Shown here one piece after another: positions 6,264-9,217 of a stretch of DNA of 9,217 bases (its first letter is position 1; each line of letters starts with the position of its first letter). The notes beneath the pieces are model-generated. The model made no database searches and was not told the DNA's origin. It saw nothing but the letters and a program-made list of their open reading frames with translations. Source of the DNA: Salinimicrobium sp049687495 (GTDB taxonomy: Bacteria; Bacteroidota; Bacteroidia; Flavobacteriales; Flavobacteriaceae); NCBI GenBank assembly GCA_049687495.1, contig JBAVJB010000055.1, positions 1-9,217 of the forward strand, in the 5' to 3' direction. The position numbers were made by a program, and so were the translations under genes.

Positions 6264-8036
6264 ATGGAACAAGAATTTGAATCAAACGAAATAATTGACC
6301 GGCTTCCGGCCCACCTGAAGCAGTTTATAAAACCGCAGAATTACGAGGACTATACCGCCATCAATCAGGCGGTGTGGAGGTATGTGATGCGCAAGAATGT
6401 CGAGTACCTCAGCCAGGTAGCGCATTCCTCTTACCTCGAAGGGCTCAGGCAAACCGGTATTTCCATAGAACACATCCCCAACATGTACGGGATGAACAGG
6501 ATCTTAAAAGAAATTGGCTGGGCTGCAGTGGCAGTGGATGGTTTCATTCCGCCGGCAGCTTTTATGGAGTTCCAGGCTTTCAATGTGCTGGTGATCGCCA
6601 GTGATATCAGGCAGCTGGAGCATATAGAATACACTCCTGCTCCAGATATCATCCACGAAGGCGCAGGCCACGCGCCTATTATCGCCAACCCGGAATATGC
6701 CGAATATTTGAGACGTTTTGGAGAGATTGGCTGTAAAGCAATTTCCAGTGCCAAAGATTACGAGATCTACGAGGCCATCAGGCACCTTTCTATCATCAAG
6801 GAAGCCGAAGATACTCCCGAAGATGAAATAGCTAAAGCCGAAAAAAGGGTAGACGAACTGCAGAATGACCTGCGGGAGCAAAGTGAAATGGCGCAGATAA
6901 GGAACCTTCACTGGTGGACCGTGGAATATGGTCTTATCGGTACACTTGAAAATCCCAAGATCTATGGCGCCGGGTTACTCTCCTCTATTGGGGAAAGCGC
7001 ATGGTGCATGACAGACAAGGTAAAGAAGATCCCATATACCATTGAAGCCGCACAGCAGGAATTTGATATTACCAAACCGCAGCCACAGTTGTACGTTACG
7101 CCAGATTTTGCTCATTTGAGTTCAGTTTTAGAGGAATTTGCCAATAAAATGGCACTGCGCGTAGGCGGGTTAGAAGGCCTGCAAAAATTGATCAACTCCA
7201 AAAATATTGGCAGCATAGAACTGAGCACCGGCCTTCAAGTATCCGGGAACTTTAGCCGGGTTATCGAACATGAAGGTAAACCGGTCTACTTCCAGACCGC
7301 AGGAAAAACTGCGCTCGCTTCCCGTGAAAAAGAATTGGTAGGCCACGGCACCGAAAATCATCCCGATGGTTTTGGTTCTCCCGTTGGAAAATTGAAAGGC
7401 ATTAATCTCGCCATTGAAGATATGAGTCCGCGCGACTTGCGGGCCTATGATATCTACGAAGGTGAAAAGATCACCTTTGAATTCGAAGGCGGAGTGGTTG
7501 TCAAAGGAGAGATCATTACCGGCACAAGGAACCTGCAAGGCAAGATCATTTTGATCAGCCTGAAAAATTGTTCGGTTACTTATAAAGACGAAGTGCTCTT
7601 CCAACCCCAATGGGGAAAATTCGACATGGCCGTTGGTAAGGAAGTGACCTCGGCTTTTGCAGGCCCGGCAGACTGGCATTCATTTGACATGATCACGCAC
7701 AAGCCAAGCAGCACAACCATTAAGAGCAAAAAGACGCCGGAGAGAGAGGAGCTGGAATCGCTTTACGCATCTGTGCGCCACCTTAGGGAAGGCAAAAACA
7801 CCAAGTTCTCTTTACAGGCAGCTTTCGACATTTTGAAGAAGCACCACCAAAAGGACTGGCTGCTTTCTGTAGAAATATTTGAACTGGCACACGGCAAGGA
7901 TGAAAAACTGGCTCAGGAAGTATTGGAACACCTTGAAAAAGTAAAAGAGCAACGTCCTGAAGTAGCACATTTGATCGACAACGGCATCAATCTCGTAAGA
8001 TCAGATTTTGAGCTGAGCAAAGACCTACAGTTTTAG
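6264..8036 (+). CDS. phhA: Phenylalanine 4-hydroxylase, long form with C-terminal extension
   Basis: An iron- and tetrahydropterin-dependent aromatic amino acid hydroxylase converting phenylalanine to tyrosine. The iron-binding facial triad is visible: His131 and His136 in PDIIHEGAGHAP, and Glu221 in WWTVEYGLIG, followed by the GAGLLSSIGES block (about 235-245). The protein has 590 residues, while monofunctional bacterial enzymes such as those of Pseudomonas or Chromobacterium have about 260-300. The excess has two parts. A charged, helical insert (about 162-212) lies between the second His and the Glu, and a region of about 280 residues follows the catalytic domain: a beta-rich part (about 315-475) and a helical tail (about 490-590). 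There is no N-terminal ACT regulatory domain. It has its own promoter after the upstream terminator. The last 13 codons and the stop belong to a 40-bp sequence repeated 131 bp downstream. No pterin dehydratase gene is in the window. Confidence 0.93.
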   Translation: MEQEFESNEIIDRLPAHLKQFIKPQNYEDYTAINQAVWRYVMRKNVEYLSQVAHSSYLEGLRQTGISIEHIPNMYGMNRILKEIGWAAVAVDGFIPPAAFMEFQAFNVLVIASDIRQLEHIEYTPAPDIIHEGAGHAPIIANPEYAEYLRRFGEIGCKAISSAKDYEIYEAIRHLSIIKEAEDTPEDEIAKAEKRVDELQNDLREQSEMAQIRNLHWWTVEYGLIGTLENPKIYGAGLLSSIGESAWCMTDKVKKIPYTIEAAQQEFDITKPQPQLYVTPDFAHLSSVLEEFANKMALRVGGLEGLQKLINSKNIGSIELSTGLQVSGNFSRVIEHEGKPVYFQTAGKTALASREKELVGHGTENHPDGFGSPVGKLKGINLAIEDMSPRDLRAYDIYEGEKITFEFEGGVVVKGEIITGTRNLQGKIILISLKNCSVTYKDEVLFQPQWGKFDMAVGKEVTSAFAGPADWHSFDMITHKPSSTTIKSKKTPEREELESLYASVRHLREGKNTKFSLQAAFDILKKHHQKDWLLSVEIFELAHGKDEKLAQEVLEHLEKVKEQRPEVAHLIDNGINLVRSDFELSKDLQF

Positions 8037-8037
8037 G
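7998..8037. repeat. 40-bp direct repeat, copy A (3' end of phhA)
   Basis: This segment carries the last codons and the TAG stop of phhA. It recurs at 8129-8168 in direct orientation with a single mismatch (A at 8021 versus G at 8152). The two copies are 131 bp apart start to start, with 91 bp between them. Confidence 0.95.
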
Positions 8038-8056
8038 TTGCACCCGATTCTTAATC

Positions 8057-8114
8057 AAACTGTTGAAACGGTTTCACAATTTCTAAATTTATTCCATAGC
8101 CCCGGATTTACAAT
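8057..8114 (+). repeat. Truncated copy of the palindromic intergenic element
   Basis: The 92-bp gap between phhA and the next repeat copy holds the left part of the element seen complete at 8839-8943. An AAACTGTT-GA-AACGGTTT palindrome (8057-8074, one G-T pair) is followed at nearly the same spacing (39 versus 38 bp) by ATAGCCCCGGATT (8096-8108). The partner CGGGGCTAT arm and the clear right palindrome are missing; only a weak resemblance (CTCAACC at 8119-8125) remains. No protein-coding signal is seen here. Confidence 0.8.
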
Positions 8115-8128
8115 GACCTCAACCTGGT

Positions 8129-8168
8129 AGATCAGATTTTGAGCTGAGCAAGGACCTACAGTTTTAGG
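8129..8168. repeat. 40-bp direct repeat, copy B (3' end of the DUF4230 gene)
   Basis: The second copy of the phhA 3' end, 39 of 40 bases identical. Read leftward, it encodes the last codons of the DUF4230 protein, including its TAG stop at 8156-8158. It is not needed by phhA, whose stop lies in copy A. Confidence 0.95.
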
Positions 8169-8770
8169 CGCTGCATCTCTTCGGGATCTTTGAATTCTTC
8201 ATTGTTGTACTTGAGCGTCCAGCCCAGGCTGTTCGTGAGAATGTAGATCTTTTGCAGTTCACTTATCAGCCTGTTCTTCGCATTTGCCTCTAAACCCGAT
8301 TTTCGGATTTTAGAGCGAATTGATTTGTTCACCCGGCTCTTAATGCGGTTGTAATCTTTGGCCTCAAACTGGTTGAGATAATCCTGAGTGATGTCGTAAT
8401 ACTGAATGTCGGGGTAAATTGAGATCTCTTCTTTAGGAATGTGCTTGATGAGCACCGTCTTATTCTTCTCGTCCAGCTCCACCTCCAGCTTGCTCAGGTC
8501 GTAAGCCACGGTGGCCTTCGCGTTGACGATGATCAGCGCCTTTTTACGGGCAGAAAGCACGTCTAAATAGAACTTTTTAGAATCGTTGTAGGTGTAGACC
8601 TGCGAGAAGGTTCCCTCGGTTACCACCAGTTTTCCTACATTTTTGATCTGCTGCTGAATAAGCGCCGTACTTTCCTCCAGCTGATCCCTTTCCTGATTCC
8701 GGTTTTCGCAGTAGCGAAAAGTAAAAACCATGATCAGGACCAGGAGTGCACCAATTAGAATATTCCTCAT
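8156..8770 (-). CDS. DUF4230 membrane-anchored protein
   Basis: A 204-residue protein of the DUF4230 family, function unknown. Residues about 4-20 form one hydrophobic segment (ILIGALLVLIMVFTFRY) that should anchor the protein in the inner membrane with the rest outside. A polar helix (25-43) follows, then the DUF4230 core: GKLVVTEGTFSQVYTYND (about 46-63), DVLSARKKALIIVNAKATVAYDL (about 70-92), a strand VLIKHIP and the conserved EEISIYPDIQYYDI segment (about 118-131), then a basic helical region. ILTNSLGWTLKYNNEE is near the C-terminus. The final residues RLKL and the stop codon are encoded by a 40-bp segment that duplicates the phhA 3' end, so the natural C-terminus may have been altered. 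It converges with phhA. The GSCFA gene lies upstream on the same strand across 176 bp occupied by a palindromic element, so co-transcription is uncertain. Confidence 0.9.
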   Translation of the reverse strand: MRNILIGALLVLIMVFTFRYCENRNQERDQLEESTALIQQQIKNVGKLVVTEGTFSQVYTYNDSKKFYLDVLSARKKALIIVNAKATVAYDLSKLEVELDEKNKTVLIKHIPKEEISIYPDIQYYDITQDYLNQFEAKDYNRIKSRVNKSIRSKIRKSGLEANAKNRLISELQKIYILTNSLGWTLKYNNEEFKDPEEMQRLKL

Positions 8771-8838
8771 AAGCTGAAGTTACAAAGAAGTTTTTCGCTT
8801 TTTTTGAAGAAAATGTGAAGATCTTTCCAGCCTGGATC

Positions 8839-8943
8839 AAAACCGTTGAAACGGTTTTAATTTTCTCTCAATTATAAATAGCCCCGGATTAAAATACGGG
8901 GCTATAAATTGCATATGGAAACAGAAATGGTTTCAACCATTTC
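8839..8943. repeat. Three-palindrome intergenic element (REP/MITE-like), complete copy
   Basis: This 105-bp element fills most of the 176-bp gap between the DUF4230 and GSCFA genes. It has three perfect palindromes with 9-bp arms: AAAACCGTT-GA-AACGGTTTT (8839-8858), ATAGCCCCG / CGGGGCTAT with a 10-nt loop (8878-8886 with 8897-8905), and GAAATGGTT-TC-AACCATTTC (8924-8943). The outer two are inverted relative to each other around the core GTTGAAAC. The right end is 3 bp from the GSCFA stop codon. There is no T tract after the central stem in either direction, so it is not a typical intrinsic terminator, although a termination or mRNA-end role is possible. No coding potential is seen. Confidence 0.88.
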
Positions 8944-8946
8944 GCC

Positions 8947-9217
8947 TTAGAACTTCATGTGCGGCCACTGCCGTTGCAGTTCCTCTTTTTTCTTTTCAAG
9001 ATCCTGCAGAAATTTTTGATGTGCCGCAGAATCGGTGTTAAAAGGCCGGTGTAAAAGGCCTTTTTGAAGCTGCTCTACCTTTTTCATTAGAGCTGAAGCC
9101 TCAGCAGAGATCCAGCTTTCGCTGAATTTTTCCCAGATATAGTCGATCGCGATCTTGTTGGGATGCAGCATATCTTCGGCATAAAAGCGGTAATCGCGCA
9201 GCTCGTCCATCATAATC
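8947..9217 (-). CDS. GSCFA-domain protein, C-terminal part only
   Basis: The C-terminal 90 residues of a GSCFA-family protein; the N-terminal part, including the motif that names the family, lies beyond the right edge. The frame is open to the edge, and the first visible residues IMMDELRDYRFYAEDMLHPN are the conserved DELRDYRFY-DMLHP block of the family. AIDYIWEKFSESW follows, then a Lys/Glu/Gln-rich helical tail likely to form a coiled coil. GSCFA domains resemble SGNH/GDSL-type esterases and the DMLHP histidine fits the C-terminal catalytic His of such enzymes, but that assignment is inference. The Met codons at 9213 and 9210 are internal, not starts. The stop lies 3 bp from the palindromic element. 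The family is typically around 320 residues, so about 230 residues are missing. Confidence 0.88.
   Translation of the reverse strand, partial: IMMDELRDYRFYAEDMLHPNKIAIDYIWEKFSESWISAEASALMKKVEQLQKGLLHRPFNTDSAAHQKFLQDLEKKKEELQRQWPHMKF

Noticed and set aside
7998..8168. CRISPR-like repeat pair
   Set aside because: There are only two copies, one inside a coding sequence, with a 91-bp gap holding a mobile-type palindrome; no cas genes are present.
7998..8168. Target-site duplication from a simple transposon insertion
   Set aside because: Forty bp is too long for a usual target-site duplication, and the inserted part is an incomplete element. Segmental duplication or recombination is more likely.
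8577..8840. 87-codon leftward frame overlapping the start of DUF4230
   Set aside because: It overlaps the DUF4230 N-terminus in another frame and its sequence resembles no family; the DUF4230 start at 8770 has a good membrane anchor directly after it.
8878..8905. Central hairpin of the element as an intrinsic terminator
   Set aside because: The stem is GC-rich, but neither side has a T tract directly after it, and the stem belongs to the three-palindrome repeat.

Overview
The window looks like chromosomal DNA of a member of the Bacteroidota, most likely family Flavobacteriaceae. The evidence is the set of families present (DUF5522, DUF4136, DUF4230, GSCFA, a long phenylalanine hydroxylase, an animal-type long urocanase), lipoproteins with short lipobox signals, starts without Shine-Dalgarno sequences, and promoter-like TAnnTTTG elements. 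Base composition, judged by eye, is in the mid-40s % G+C. No phage, plasmid, integrase, transposase, CRISPR array, tRNA or rRNA was seen.

Layout. Positions 1-3324 form a tight leftward run: a small membrane protein with an HExxH motif, a D-cysteine desulfhydrase/ACC-deaminase-type PLP enzyme, a LysM-glucosaminidase lipoprotein, and hemL, which runs off the left edge. Spacings are 44 bp, a 17-bp overlap and 19 bp, so this is probably one operon. A 33-bp divergent gap separates it from a rightward run: a DUF5522 mini-protein, hutU (urocanase) 3 nt later, and a DUF4136 lipoprotein, closed by a clear intrinsic terminator at 6150-6174. A second rightward unit with its own promoter carries a 590-residue phenylalanine 4-hydroxylase. 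It converges on a leftward DUF4230 gene, which lies downstream of the 3' end of a leftward GSCFA-domain gene cut by the right edge.

Function. Recognisable metabolism includes tetrapyrrole synthesis (hemL), one histidine-degradation step (hutU, without hutH, hutI or hutG nearby), phenylalanine-to-tyrosine conversion (phhA) and probable D-cysteine breakdown. Cell-envelope functions are represented by a peptidoglycan hydrolase and several lipoprotein or membrane-anchored proteins.

The least ordinary part is 7998-8945. A 105-bp element made of three 9-bp-arm palindromes, whose outer palindromes carry paired compensating differences, lies between DUF4230 and GSCFA. A shortened copy in the same orientation lies between phhA and DUF4230. 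That shortened copy sits between two 40-bp direct repeats with one mismatch. The first repeat is the 3' end of phhA, and the second supplies the last codons and stop codon of the opposing DUF4230 gene. This looks like a dispersed palindromic repeat family that has remodelled a convergent gene junction.
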